From Dioscorea cayenensis subsp. rotundata (taxonomy: Eukaryota; Streptophyta; Magnoliopsida; Dioscoreales; Dioscoreaceae): a stretch of DNA of 64,000 nt. The notes under the pieces were generated by a model. That model made no database searches. It saw only the letters and a list, made by a program, of their open reading frames with translations, and was not told where the DNA came from. The stretch is from the NCBI RefSeq assembly GCF_009730915.1, contig NC_052471.1, forward strand, positions 30,166,185 to 30,230,184, written 5' to 3'. Both the position numbers and the translations under genes were made by a program. Within the stretch, counting starts at the first letter, position 1. Every line of letters begins with the position of its first letter. Shown in pieces: positions 50,606 through 64,000 of the stretch.

Positions 50606-51196
50606 AAATACAAATGTGTTTAAGTATTAATTTTACATTTGTGCATAGCTAAAATATATGATTTGATCATATTTATTAAAAAAAATAAAAACTACTTAAT
50701 TCTTAATATTAGTTAGTTGAGAATTGGGAAATTGATGGGGAGATTAAGATTGAGAGTTAAGAGGGTGTGATTTGTCTTCAAAGGTATCACAAAAATTAGG
50801 GTTGAGGAAACATAAACATGGTCATCCTTACCCACCTCCAGCACCCTCTCATTAAGTTCTTGAAAGCTTAGTTTATGAAGTCTTTATTTATTTATTTTTA
50901 TTTTTATTTTTTTATAAAAAGACTAAACGAGCCAATAATTATATATTTATCAATTTCCTTCACAACTTGTCTTATGGATATTTTCTCTAATCTTTTATGC
51001 AAGATAGAATAATTCATCCTCGTATAACATGATCTAAAAACAAATTAAAAAAAAAAATAAATTATTTACATGATCTAATAATTTTTTTAATAAAAATAAA
51101 TAAATCATCAAAATGTTAAAAATAAGGAAAAAAAAATGACGACAAAGACGGTTCCCAAGAAATATCAGCCGAAAAATCAACATTTATATAACCTGT

Positions 51197-51198
51197 TA

Positions 51199-51255
<57 letters not shown>

Positions 51256-51256
51256 T
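51197..51256. repeat. (TTA)n microsatellite
   Basis: About 60 bp of uninterrupted TTA/ATT trinucleotides. Confidence 0.95.
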
Positions 51257-51909
51257 GATGTTTAGACATGTCAAACAGTCAACATTACCAACAAACCATT
51301 CAATCTCCATAGTTAATTCTTGGACAAGTTCACAAGATTTCATTTTCAAGGTACTATTAACAAATAATTAACACCAACTTGTGTCCTTTTGTTTTGTACA
51401 AGTCTCAATGAGTGCATTAATTATTCAAGCTTCCCTAATCAAGCCATATTTGCCAATGTCATTAAATTTTATTTATTAATAATATGATAATTTGGGCATC
51501 GTATTTAGTTATTTTTTTATACAAATTTTAAAAATTATTAGTAATAAAAAAAAGATAATTTTTTTTACCTCGTAAAAAATTGAGAAATCAATTTTTCAGA
51601 CAATATTTAAAATGACTCATTTATACATTTTTATATAAAAAAAACATGTTCTAAACATTGAATGAAAGAATTCAACCATTCACATCCATCCGATTTTATT
51701 GGTTCATAAAAAAAGTTATGCTTAATTGTTTTAATTATATAACTCATGATTCTAATTGTTGGATGGTGTAATTTTCACTTGGAATCCTACCAAACTTGAA
51801 GATTTTTAGTCAATTATAGGTGGGGTAGAAATGGAAAAACTTGAACACGTGTGAACATTATGTCTTTTTTTCTTATTACTATTATTTTAATACTTATGAT
51901 CATATTAAA

Positions 51910-51982
51910 AGGTTCTTTTATTTTTTTTTGAAAAAATAAATAAATCATAATTTATTAAAAAGAAAAACACAGGTTCTTTTAT
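51910..51982 (-). mobile_element. Very short LINE-tail insertion (about 49 bp) with perfect 12-bp target-site duplication
   Basis: AGGTTCTTTTAT at 51910-51921 is repeated at 51971-51982. Between them lie a T run, GAAAAAATAAATAAATCATA and TTTATTAAAAAGAAAAACAC, i.e. on the minus strand only the last few dozen bases of the LINE family plus its A tail. Confidence 0.85.
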
Positions 51983-52553
51983 CTTCACCTAAATTTATGA
52001 GTTTTTATAGTTATTTATTTATTGGCAATATCTTCAAGTCAAGTGTTTTTTTTTAATCTCTTTTTAATAAATACATTACCTTTATTAACTATTGAGAAGA
52101 GTGACTCCCACCGGGTTATTTTTCATAAAAAGACAAAAACCAATTCAAACTTAACCGAGGCAAATTTTATTAAAAAAATAAATAAATAAGAAATTTCAAA
52201 TAAAAATTAATAATAACTGAATATTATATTAAGACCATGTTCCACCATTTCCATTTTAATTAAAATTAATTATATATTTTTAAGTTGGTTATTAACAGTT
52301 CAAGACATGAAGAAACTTAAGTTAGAGAAATCTGCAACAACTATCAAATACAACTTTAACTTTCTATATACCTTTTCTAGTGTTGATATAAGCTTTTTCA
52401 CTACTTAGAAATTAAAAGACCCCTGACACTCCATATCGACATAGCGAGATGGATAATCCCCTTTAATAATCATTTTATAAAAATCTTGTATTTTCTATAT
52501 GAGTATTATTTTTTTATGTTTTTGACCATATACTCAAACTTTTTACATTACTA

Positions 52554-52857
52554 TATTGCGAGATCTATACAGCCTGCACTTGTAACCGATTTTTTTCTCT
52601 TCAATATATTTTGAGTGGTTTATCCATTGTTTTTTTGAGAGAAATCTCTCAATCTTAAAATGTCAAAACAAGTTTGGTCCAACCCCCCTTATTCAATAAA
52701 TAATATATTGCAGGATCAATACAGTATGCACTTATAACTGATTTTTTTTCTCTCTAATATATTTTGAGTGATTTATTAATTGTTTTTGAGAGAAATCTCC
52801 AATGCTTCAAATGTCAAAACAAATTTGGTCCAAACCACCTTATTCAATATATAATAT
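52554..52857. repeat. Two-copy tandem repeat, period 152 bp
   Basis: Copies start at 52554 (TATTGCGAGATC) and 52706 (TATTGCAGGATC). They share CTxTAATATATTTTGAGTGxTTTAT, TTTTTGAGAGAAATCTC, AAATGTCAAAACAAxTTTGG and CTTATTCAATAxATAATAT. Each contains GAGTGGTTTATCCAT or its variant, close to the LINE terminal motif. Confidence 0.88.
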
Positions 52858-53204
52858 ATGCACACATATTTAAAGAGAGATAGAGATTGAAAAGGGAGGC
52901 GAAAGAAAGAAAAGAAAAGAAAGAAAGCACCAAGCATAATGAATGATGGGGCATATGGTTGAAAGAATCTGGTCAGCAAGAAAGCACTTGTGATAAACTC
53001 AACTAGGTAGCTTCTTATATGTGAGACATGCCAACCTTTTTTTTTATCTTTATTTTTTTTTATTTGTTTTGTTTTATTTGTTGTGGGTGGGTAAGACTTA
53101 AGCCACTCAAATATGCCATCCTTTGCGTGAGCAAGAGTCTCCACAAGAATCTTTCATCACTCTTCCCCCATTTTCTGTGTGCGCGCATGCTTTATTTATT
53201 TATT

Positions 53205-53300
53205 TATTTATTTTTAATTTTTTAATAAAATGAAAATGAATAAATCATTGATTTATTCAGAGAAAAAATAAGAACAAATAAAACTAAGATCAACAAAAAA
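53205..53300 (-). mobile_element. Probable LINE-tail scrap
   Basis: T-rich tract, then AAAATGAAAATGAATAAATC, ATTGATTTATTCAGAG and AAAATAAGAAC, the same layout as the confirmed tails at 51922 and 56164. CATGCT flanks both sides but is too short to prove a duplication. Confidence 0.45.
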
Positions 53301-53347
53301 AACACATGCTAACTATTTGTTTGACCATATACTCAACAAATTTGTAG

Positions 53348-54751
53348 ATTTATATATATATATATATATATATTTAAAAAAGTGGATAAACCATATATAT
53401 TAAACTGGAGAAAGTACAAAAAAACCCCACCAACAGATGAGAGACAAACTACAGAAAAACAAAAACCCACTAATTGCAGATCAACAACACAAAAAAAAAG
53501 GAGACGGAGAAGTCTCCTCAAAGCATCTCCAAGTGACCCCCTAGCATGTACCCTGATCAATAACCTCCTCATAAGATGGCACCCTACCGGTCTCCTCCTC
53601 ACGAGGGCCTAAAACTCCAGGCTACACCGAACAATAGACATAGACTCCTTAACCTTCTGTTTAAGACCCTCTGACTCTGCTGAGAACTAGGATACAAGCA
53701 TATGGTTAATCTTCAGAATGAGAATGTGAACAGGCACCACAATAGCATGAAAACTGCAATTATTTCTAATGTGCTCAAATGTTCCACTCAATAGCCTTTA
53801 ATCACTAGGTCCCTTATGACTCTAAGCAACGACGCCAAGAAAGATCTCCAAGAACCCCAGACAATATTCATAGACATAGTGGGTCCCGCAGATGCAAAAA
53901 TCCGCACAAAAATAGACCCACACCTGTCTAGCAACAGAGCAGTGGATGAACAAATGGTCAACCGATTCCATGCCCGAATGGCATAAAACACATGTTGCCG
54001 TTGGTAGTCAATTACAGCGTCTTTTTGCCAAATTCTCCAGAGATAGGATTTTGTACTTCCACACTAGCCAATTAAAGAGGTTGATTTTCTTTGGGAAAGA
54101 ATTATTCCAGAAGAACCTCGCAATCGGGCATCACAAACCCCCATCATTTATAAAATTATAGAAAGATTTAACCGAAAAGATACCATTCCCAGTGAGCCTC
54201 CACCTGTTTCTGATCACGCAAGTCACCGCTAGGCGCCCTCAAGAGATCTCTGGTAAGCCGCATCTCAGGGTTATCAACAAATTAAACGAGGCCTCTCCAA
54301 GAGGCAAACAAGATCCCTAATCGTGCCATTGGGGCGCTGGCTGGCAACAAAATCATCCCCGCCAGTGTACATAGGTGCTTTACCATCCAGCCATTGATAT
54401 TTCCAAAAAAGAGTCTCCATTCCTGAGTTAACTTTATTTAAGATACAACATCTTAACGCCCTGATGTAGAGCTAATAACATCTTTCCAAAAGAAAGAGAT
54501 CCCGCACGCTGCACCTTGAGAACATATTCCAACGAGTCCGAGCCCATAGTTAAATTGTATGATCATGCAGTGCAAATCGATCAGCATCATCATGAACTTT
54601 CACCACCACTTCTCCGGGGAGGGCATGATTAAACTTGCTAGGTCTGAGGATACCCCAGCCTCCTTGATTGCGTGGACGACACAAGTTTCTCCAGCCAACT
54701 AAACGATGTACTGGGTGGTCAATCTCTGGTCCTAACCAAATATTTATATAT
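53348..54751 (-). mobile_element. 5'-truncated L1-type LINE, 3' part of ORF2
   Basis: The 3' end on the left (AAAAAAGTGGATAAACCAT at about 53377) carries the family signature. Near 53700 the minus strand has AAGATTAACCATATGCTT. The reverse-transcriptase zinc-binding domain reads on the minus strand at about 53800-54000 (CHSGMESVDHLFIHCSVA), and near 54640-54720 the typical post-RT peptide VGWRNLCRPRNQGGWGILRPS is visible. Several stops and shifts interrupt it. RT and endonuclease are missing. ATTTATATAT at 53348-53357 and 54742-54751 may be the target-site duplication, though it is low complexity. Confidence 0.85.
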
Positions 54752-55489
54752 TTTTTTAAATTATGAGAAAATTTTGAGAATATGTGATGGTGGTGGATGT
54801 GCTTAGATAATTTAGATAATTATATCTAATTAAAGAGAGCAATAGTAAGGTATAGTCTGGACTGAATCTAGGTGTAATTGAATTAAGATTTATAAAAAAA
54901 TATTTTAAAGTTTGAGTATGATAACATAATATTTAGTAAATTAAGCCACTGCTATATCACTTAATTTGCAAATTTAGTTAAATCATATTTACCTTATTGT
55001 TCTATGGTGATAGGTTTTATCTTCTTTTTTTATTTTTTATTTTTTTATTTTTAATTTTATCGTTTGTTATTGCTTTCATGTGTATATATATATATATATA
55101 TATATCAAATAAACGCTAAACTAACAAAATATAATTTCTATGTTATAAAGTAGTTAACTAGTAAAAGGCAGCTCAAATCCTAATAAGTAGCTTCCTTAGA
55201 AGTATATGACAAGTATCTCATGGTTTTTTTTTAAACTTTATTCAGAAGCTTTTTATTTACCATTCTAAATTTATATTATGCTTTCTGCATAAAATACTAT
55301 ATATGCTATTATAATATACAATTAATTATAGATAGGCTTATCTTAAATGGTAATTAATGCTAATTTCTTATTTACACCCTGTATTCAAGAATCTTTATTT
55401 CTTAATAAACTCCAATTAAATCTAACTTAACCAACTTGACTATAATCAATTAGTTCAGCCAATTAATTCAGTTAAACTTAAATAATACA

Positions 55490-55527
<38 letters not shown>

Positions 55528-55892
55528 AAAAGCATTAGTGGTCTAAAAAGTGGAGGCTGTGATCCATGGCCACTTCTCCATGTTGTTTTGTTGGGCAGTA
55601 GAATAAAACTTTTCCACCAAAAAAGTCACTACCTTTTTCTTTTAAAAGGTTGGCTCTTTTATATATAGAGCTCAACAAAGGATTACTCCTCCACTAGATC
55701 CTCACTTTCTTTCTTTCTTTTAATTATTAGTTTCATCTTCAACCAAATCTATTGAACCCACCACTTTCAAAGTTGTCAAAATTCAATGTTATCACTTGAT
55801 ATCAATTGGTTTGGTTGGGATCAATTCAATTCCCTCCCTTCAAAAATCTCTAATAAAATTAATGCCACTCCAACTACTAATGAATTATTACA

Positions 55893-55995
55893 ATTTTTTT
55901 TTAAAATAAATAAACCATAATTTTATTAAATTAAAAATAAACGACACAAATAAGAGTACAAAAACACAGTACAAACAAGTACAAGCGGGCCTTTA
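55893..55995 (-). mobile_element. Probable LINE-tail insertion
   Basis: T run, then AAAATAAATAAACCATAATT, TTATTAAATT and ACAGTACAAACAAGTACAAG. It matches the insertion at 56164 (AACCATAGATTTATTAAAT, ACAGTACAAAG). No clear target-site duplication was seen. Confidence 0.6.
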
Positions 55996-56150
55996 CTTAG
56001 AATTTGTATATTGCCTATCTTCTCCTCTTCAATTTTTTTTTAATTTATTTTGTAGAAACTGTAATATAGAGAGCTAATATTCTACTCTTTCTTTATTTTT
56101 ATAAATGTTGCACATCAAGTTGTGTGTATATAATGGGCCTAGTTCTTGGG

Positions 56151-56248
56151 TTTTCTTACAATTTTTTTTTTTTTTTGAGATAAATGTGGATAAACCATAG
56201 ATTTATTAAATAGAAAAAGACAGTACAAAGTAGGATTTTCTTACAATT
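56151..56248 (-). mobile_element. Very short LINE-tail insertion (about 72 bp) with perfect 13-bp target-site duplication
   Basis: TTTTCTTACAATT at 56151-56163 is repeated at 56236-56248. The insert is a T run, then GAGATAAATGTGGATAAACC, ATAGATTTATTAAATAG and AAAAAGACAGTACAAAGTAG: the LINE 3' terminus with its poly-A tail in minus orientation. Confidence 0.88.
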
Positions 56249-56426
56249 ATTTTCACCTAATAGACTTAAAACTTATAGTGAATACTAATAGTGAATTAGG
56301 TTTTGTTATAGATAATAATTAGTCTAATATTAATAGCATGATTAATGATTAAATTATTTTTTTAACAAAACTTCATATATTTTTCGCAAATATTGCTAGT
56401 GTTTGAATTGACTTGCAAACATGACA

Positions 56427-56464
<38 letters not shown>

Positions 56465-57569
56465 GTAGGACGTAAAAAATAAATACAATCTTCTGTCCGT
56501 ATAGTTAAGAGATTGCGTTACATTCATCAATTTATATATATAATATTTTATTGCACAAGTATAGCAGGAAATATTAAATTTAATAAGTAAATTATGACAA
56601 AAAAAAAACATGAATAACTATACCAATGATAAAACATAAGAGTCTCATGTGCGCGTGATAAACATGAGAGTGCATCATCATTCAAAGTAATAATTTTTAA
56701 ATTTTTAGTAAATAAATAATAAATTTTTAAGCATTTCTGGCTGATTTATGGTTGAGTATCTCATTTTATATCTATTAAATTAACTGTTGTCCATCATTGC
56801 TTCTCTAATACCTTCCCTTAATGTACTATTATATTTTAAAATAATCATGTTATATATAAATTATTTAAGTAAGTTCTAATATAACATATTATTTGCAATT
56901 GATTCAATTTATGACCAATATTTACATATATATTTTTATTTTTTTTTAATTAATAGGTGTCAGACTATTAGTTCGTCTGATAGTTAGACTAATAAAATGA
57001 AACTAATGAAAACTAGTTGAAGTTGGAAAAATTGAAACATGGGGCAGCCATCTGTTTGAAAAATCAGGCCAACCTGTCAATTACGAACTATTCAACTTTC
57101 CATTCTCCAAGAACTCTTTTAATCCTAAATTAATAATTGAACTTGTGAAGATTGAACATTATATGTGTCAGGATTTTAACCACAATATATATTTATATAC
57201 ACAGTGTGAAAGAGAGAGATGAGAAGGAAATACATCATTCATGGCTGCTAAATTGGACTAAAAACATGGGCTAGTGAAGAACCATGAAGTCCACAAACCA
57301 GTGCGGACTAATGCCAAAATGGTTGGTGCTAGCTGGCTGCTCATGATGAAAAAGGTGGGTAACATATTAGTAGTAAGGAATCAGTGGAGATGCATGAGAT
57401 GAGATCTTATCACAAAACTACTTCACAGTTAAGAACTTGAACAAATAACACAAATTACATGGTATGCAATCCAGCTATTACATATTTTTATTTTTAAATC
57501 AAATGTGAGAAAACCAAGAGAAATAGCTAGCAATATAGAAAAATGAGAGAATAATAGATCATTTCTTTC

Positions 57570-59814
<2,245 letters not shown>

Positions 59815-60070
59815 AGATGAACTGAGAGTAAATGAAATAACACAACTGTGATGAGGTGGTGATCAAGAGCTAGCTAGCTATAACTAGTTGTTTTGATGAT
59901 CGGTGATGAAGAGCATAGAGTTGTTAAATAGATGCTTGAGATTGTTGGGTTGCTGGGGATATGATGCAAGATGAAGGAAATTGTCTCATGAATTAAGCCC
60001 GCATGAATTATACATGGGTTGGTGAAGAACCAACCGGTCCAAAAACGAGTGTAGTGTGGTTGGTGGTGGT
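59815..60070 (-). promoter_or_regulatory. PAL promoter with three AC-II elements
   Basis: A TATA-like TATTTAA (minus strand) lies at 59924-59930. The R2R3-MYB binding core ACCAACC (AC-II) occurs three times within 48 bp: minus strand at 60017-60023, plus strand at 60029-60035 and minus strand at 60058-60064. AC elements are the known MYB targets of phenylpropanoid promoters. Confidence 0.75.
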
Positions 60071-60387
60071 CATTCTTGGAGACAAAATATTATTTTTAGC
60101 GTGCACAGGCAGCCAAAGGTTGGTAATTAAGCCATATAATCAAAGTTGTAATGCGCTCACGAGTTTTGAATTGAATGGTTGATGCATGTGTGGTCTATAT
60201 ATATATATATATATATATTTTTCAGTGGTATACATGCTTATTATTAGGTACGATGTGCGCCAGAAGCAGCTTGCGCATGGAATCAGTTTGTTATATTATG
60301 CTCAGCATGTGCAGTGAGCATTTGAAATGAGAAACATGCGCTTTGAATAGATCGAGGTAGATTATAAGTAGTAAAAAGAGAGGGAAT
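60071..60387. other. Distal PAL upstream region
   Basis: AT-rich, with a (TA)n run at about 60197-60220 and the repeated GCGC/GCTTGCGCATG area near 60250-60280. No gene was seen. Confidence 0.5.
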
Positions 60388-63300
60388 GAAAAGCGGATAA
60401 AAACCACAAGCATTAAGAGTAAAACGGTCAACCCTAGACACGTAAAAAATCCAGACTACCCCACAGATGAAAGAGCAAGAGAAGACACAGAAAAAAGCCG
60501 CAAGATGTGGTCCCAACAACAACCACTGGACTCAAAAAGCATCCTGAGGAGGAGTCCTCTAGGGAGAACCTCATCTAGCCAAAACTAAATCGCGCCAGAG
60601 TTCGGTAGGCCCCGTGGGGACGCTGGGTCGTCCAAAGGAGAGAAAAATCAAGGCTACGGCTTGACCTTCGCCATGACGCTCTCCAATTTTGCCTTCTTTT
60701 CGATCAAATGCAGATAACTCGTAGAAAGAAGCATATGTTCAATCTTAATAATAATAATAGACAGCTTGTACAATAAGTAGATCTGAAAATCGCGGCATTT
60801 CGCTCAGCCCAAATATTCCAAAGTGGATACCTAGCAATCAAATCCTAGAGGAAAAATAAGAGGTTTTTATTTGCTTTTTCCTCCAAGCACCCCATTGGTC
60901 GCTAGTGACGTAGGGACCTCCTCAAAATCCGTGTCGGCTATTCCAAAATGTGTGAAACCAATCGACATTGGACAAGGAGGTGATCACTCGATTCAACGTT
61001 AGCGTGACATAAAACACATGTGATCGAGGGATAATGGTTACATCTCACGCACTGAGATTTTCCAAAGTTAAGATTTTGTTTGCACGAGCCAGCCAGTTGA
61101 ACAGATTGATTTTCTTGGGACAGAGCCCTTTAAGGATTGTCAATGTAAATCCGCATCTTAACCCCGCCATCGCTCGTAAAATTGTAGAATGATTTGACAA
61201 AGTGAAACTCCCCGATTAGCGTAGTAAGTTTCCGGGTTGACATCATCCTTTGCCCAAAACGTGAGTTGAATTAATCTGGGCAACCATCTCCCGGGCCACA
61301 GAAAAATCCTCCAACAGGATAGGGAAGTCGCCTTCCAAAGAAGATCCTTAATAGTGCATTCCTTGAATAGTGCACCCCTCGAAAAAGATTTGGCCAGATA
61401 TCCGCCGGTGCACACCCCTCCACCCAGCTATCAAGCCAAAAAAGAGTAAATGCACCATCACGAATGATAGGAGTAAGATTTTTGCGGAAGGCCGGCAAGA
61501 CATGGGAGAATACCATTCGGGAAGAAAGAATCTCTTGTACAGGTGCTTGTGGAAAAGATTCCAAGAGGGAAAAATTCCTAAAAATAGTTTGCCTCGAAAA
61601 CTAATTCTCCACACCACTACCGACCATTTATGATTTTTCCACCACCATTTACTAAGCAAGGCATTGTTGAAGGGTGGTAAGATCTTTAGAACACCCCAAC
61701 CACCATGCTCAGCGAGATTTGCAGAGCCTCGACCACCCTACTAGTGTCATTTTGGATTGTTGTGCATCCGGTCCAGACCAGAGGAAATCTCTACGAATTT
61801 TGTCGATACAACTGATCACCCATCAGGGTAATTTAAAAATCGACATCCAGTAAGTTGGAATAGCGGAGAGCACTGAATTGAGCAGGGTAAGTCGCCCCCC
61901 AAGAGAAAGTAATTTGGATTTCCAAGTTGCAAGCCTACTTCGAATTTTGGCAATCGTAGCATCCCATCTCGCCTTCTTGGTCGACCCCTCAGAGATAGGA
62001 ACTCCCAAGTAGACCAATGACAAAAATATCGGTGATACAGGCAAGATGCTTGCCAAGTGGGGCGTGGGGCTCAGCTTTTCTTTGGGAGGAATACAAGCAA
62101 GTTTTGTTGAAATTCACTTTGAGCCCGAAAGCCCCTCAAATAAGAATAGAATCAGCTTAATGATGCGAAGATCTTCTTTTCCCCCAGTTGTCATTACAAG
62201 TAGGTCATCAACGAATTGGAGATGACACATCTTTTCCCCACTATCGCCAAATGCAACCCCGTGAAGGATCCCAGAGCGTAGGGCATTATTGAACATTGTG
62301 CTTAGCACATCCATTACCAGAACAAATAGCAATGGCGATAGTGGATTCCCCTGACGAAGACCCCTGCGGTAGCGAACATATCCACATTGAGTTCCGTTAA
62401 TAAGGAAAGAAGCCTTGGAACTCATTAGGATCGTATGTATCCACCCTATCCATTTTTCACTAAACCCTCGTGCACGAAGTAAATCCAGGAGAAAGGTCCA
62501 GTCAACAGTGTCGAAGGCTTTGAAAAAATCCACTTTTAAAATCAAGCCCTGAAGCCTATGTTTTTGCATGTGGAAGATGAGTTCTTGGGCTGTGGCAATA
62601 TTGTCAATAATACAACGACCTTTAGTGAATGCTGACTGTGTCGAATCAATTAATTCCCCAATCTTTTTGACACAATCTTCAGGGTCGAATTGATAAGGTT
62701 GATAGGAAGATATTGGGACGGATTATCAGGAGAATGACATTTGGGAATTAGAGTAATGTTGGCCCAGTTAATTCTTTCCATATTAGCGTTCCCAAAGTAA
62801 AAATCTTCACAAAGCTTGAAGATGTCAAACTTAACAATATCCCAACACTTCTGAAAGAATAAGATGGGAAAACCATCCGGTCCATGGGCTTTATCTGCAC
62901 TCATGCCAAAGACAACAATCCTAATTTCCTCCTGAGAGAAAGGAACGTCTAACGCCGTGAGGTCATGATGAAACTTTTGTCCAAGAAGGCTAGCCCAGTC
63001 CAGGCAGATGCGCTGCTCTTAAGTAGAACCAAAGAGGTTTTTGTAAAAGGAGGTAAAGGAGGCTCCAATCCTTTTTCAGTATCCTCCACTCTTTGGTTAT
63101 CATGCCAAACCCCGGGATGAAATTTCTAGTCCTCACGACCATTGCCACCGAGTGAAAAACCAAGATTTTTGTCCCCTTCTTTGAGCCAAGATATTCGCGC
63201 CCTTTGTTTCCAATATATCTCTTCTTCTTTGAGGATCGAAAACATTTCCACTTTGATCGCATTGTCTTTCCCTCGTTCCTCATCCGTAAGGGGCCTTAAT

Positions 63301-64000
63301 TCCTTCAATGCGTCCCGTAATCCCTATTTCATGCAAGAGGGACCAACTTTTTCGCTTGATTGAGCCAAAAATCCACTTTGGCCCAATTCCTCAGCTGGTC
63401 CCTTAAAAGTGCAATCTTCTTAGCCATGATAAAGGCCCCACAGCCCACCAGTTGGGGAGCATCCCACCACTCTTTGATTAAATCCAAGAAGTTACTCACG
63501 AGAGCCAAAGCCTTTTCAAAACGAAAGGGGTCATGAGTTTGGGGATATGTATTCCGACTCAAGTCTAATTGGAACATGATCCAATCCCAATCTCGGGAGG
63601 CAATTTTTGGAGGACTTCTTCGAAAATAGACTTATTCCAGATGGCATTAACTAGAAAAGCTGTCAGTTTCACCCGTATCGGATCTACTTAGCCATTGGTC
63701 CAAGTGAAATGTTTCCCAAAAGAGGGTGGTTCCAATAAGTGAAGGTCCATGAGTAGATTTTGGGCTAACTGGATGTCTTCCCGATGGTATGTTCTATTTG
63801 ATTTGTCAGCTTGGTCAAAGATGGAATTGAAGTCTCCACAAATCACCCACGGCAGCGATGGGTGTGGAGCGCTAAGTCTAATCTCGTCCCAAAATTCTTT
63901 TTTAAGAAGCCTACTGTTGGGACCATTAACCGCGGTACAAATCTAAATGACTCTAGTCGCCTTATTAGTGAATTCTAAAGTCAGGCTAAACGATCCCTTA
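60388..64000 (-). mobile_element. Long L1-type LINE (endonuclease, reverse transcriptase, zf-RVT), cut by the window edge
   Basis: The 3' end is at about 60388 (plus strand AGCGGATAAAAACCACAAGC, a variant of the family signature), and coding runs leftward on the minus strand. Seen in order: an APE-type endonuclease part at about 63870-63700 (LPWVICGDFNSIFDQADKSN, FGKHFTWTNG); ORF2 linker peptides; reverse transcriptase at 62904-62114 (KAHGPDGFPILFFQKCW, ILKVDFFKAFDTVDW, GLRQGNPLSPLLFVLVMD, FVDDLLV with the catalytic DD); the post-RT region at 62056-61270 (YLGVPISEGSTKKARW, WKSKLLSLGGRLTLLNSVLS); and the zinc-binding domain at about 61030-60930 (CVLCHANVESSDHLLVQC). Many stops and frame changes break ORF2, so it is not autonomous. 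The 5' end lies beyond the window. Same family as the copies at 53.35 and 17.98 kb. Confidence 0.93.

Larger units (their letters stand above)
47901..57569. other. Repeat-rich AT-rich intergenic spacer
   Basis: About 9.7 kb with no supported host gene. It holds the LINE fragments and tails listed separately, a SINE-like scrap, tandem repeats, and AT-dinucleotide runs near 50420-50447, 53351-53373, 55084-55105, 55496-55525 and 56430-56461. The 3' flank of PAL lies at its right end. Confidence 0.6.

Noticed and set aside
51197-51256. CRISPR-like repeat array
   Set aside because: A trinucleotide microsatellite in a plant nuclear genome; no spacers.
47901-57569. LTR retroelement or other virus-like element in the large spacer
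   Set aside because: No long terminal repeats and no gag, integrase or capsid-like peptides; the coding traces fit an L1-type LINE.

Overview
The window is nuclear DNA of a flowering plant. It has GT-AG introns, CT-rich 5' leaders, several plant-only gene families (TIFY-GATA factor, DYW and P-type PPR proteins, WAV3-like RING/vWA ligase, NCRK receptor kinase, PAL) and plant L1-type LINEs. AT-rich spacers with moderately GC-rich first exons suggest a non-grass monocot, but that is an inference of low confidence.

Layout, left to right. 1.1-5.5 kb (-): OST1B-like ribophorin I, short form, 8 exons. 6.2-11.5 kb (-): EPSIN2/3-like clathrin adaptor, 13 coding exons, with a leader intron. 12.8-21.0 kb: AT-rich spacer with microsatellites, decayed tandem repeats and a young LINE 3' fragment bounded by a perfect 18-bp target-site duplication. 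21.2-25.3 kb (+): divergent TIFY-CCT-GATA factor with a tandemly duplicated exon. 25.35-40.9 kb: an old tandem segmental duplication. The left copy holds a P-type PPR pseudogene, an intact DYW PPR gene (At5g15340-like) and a receptor-kinase remnant. The right copy holds a near-intact P-type PPR gene, a DYW N-terminal stump, an At2g37230-like PPR gene (+) and an intact NCRK kinase. 43.0-47.6 kb (-): WAV3-like RING/vWA E3 ligase. 47.9-57.6 kb: repeat-rich spacer with two LINE fragments and very short LINE-tail insertions (49-72 bp) with perfect target-site duplications. 57.6-59.8 kb (-): phenylalanine ammonia-lyase, two exons, with three AC-II boxes upstream. 60.4 kb to the right edge (-): a long, decayed L1-type LINE (endonuclease, reverse transcriptase, zf-RVT).

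The genes do not form a pathway: they cover ER N-glycosylation, vesicle traffic, transcription, organelle RNA processing, signalling, ubiquitination and phenylpropanoid entry. Three themes stand out: reciprocal gene loss between the two halves of the duplication, exon duplication in the GATA gene, and an active LINE family whose truncated tails are scattered through the spacers. Single-base indels break several otherwise well-conserved genes (EPSIN, both P-type PPR genes, WAV3-like, and about a dozen in PAL). Their pattern points to residual assembly errors rather than five independent pseudogenes. Exon limits below were read by eye from splice sites and reading phase. Family and orthologue names rest on recalled homologues, not on a search. 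No LTR retroelement, CRISPR array or tRNA gene was recognised.
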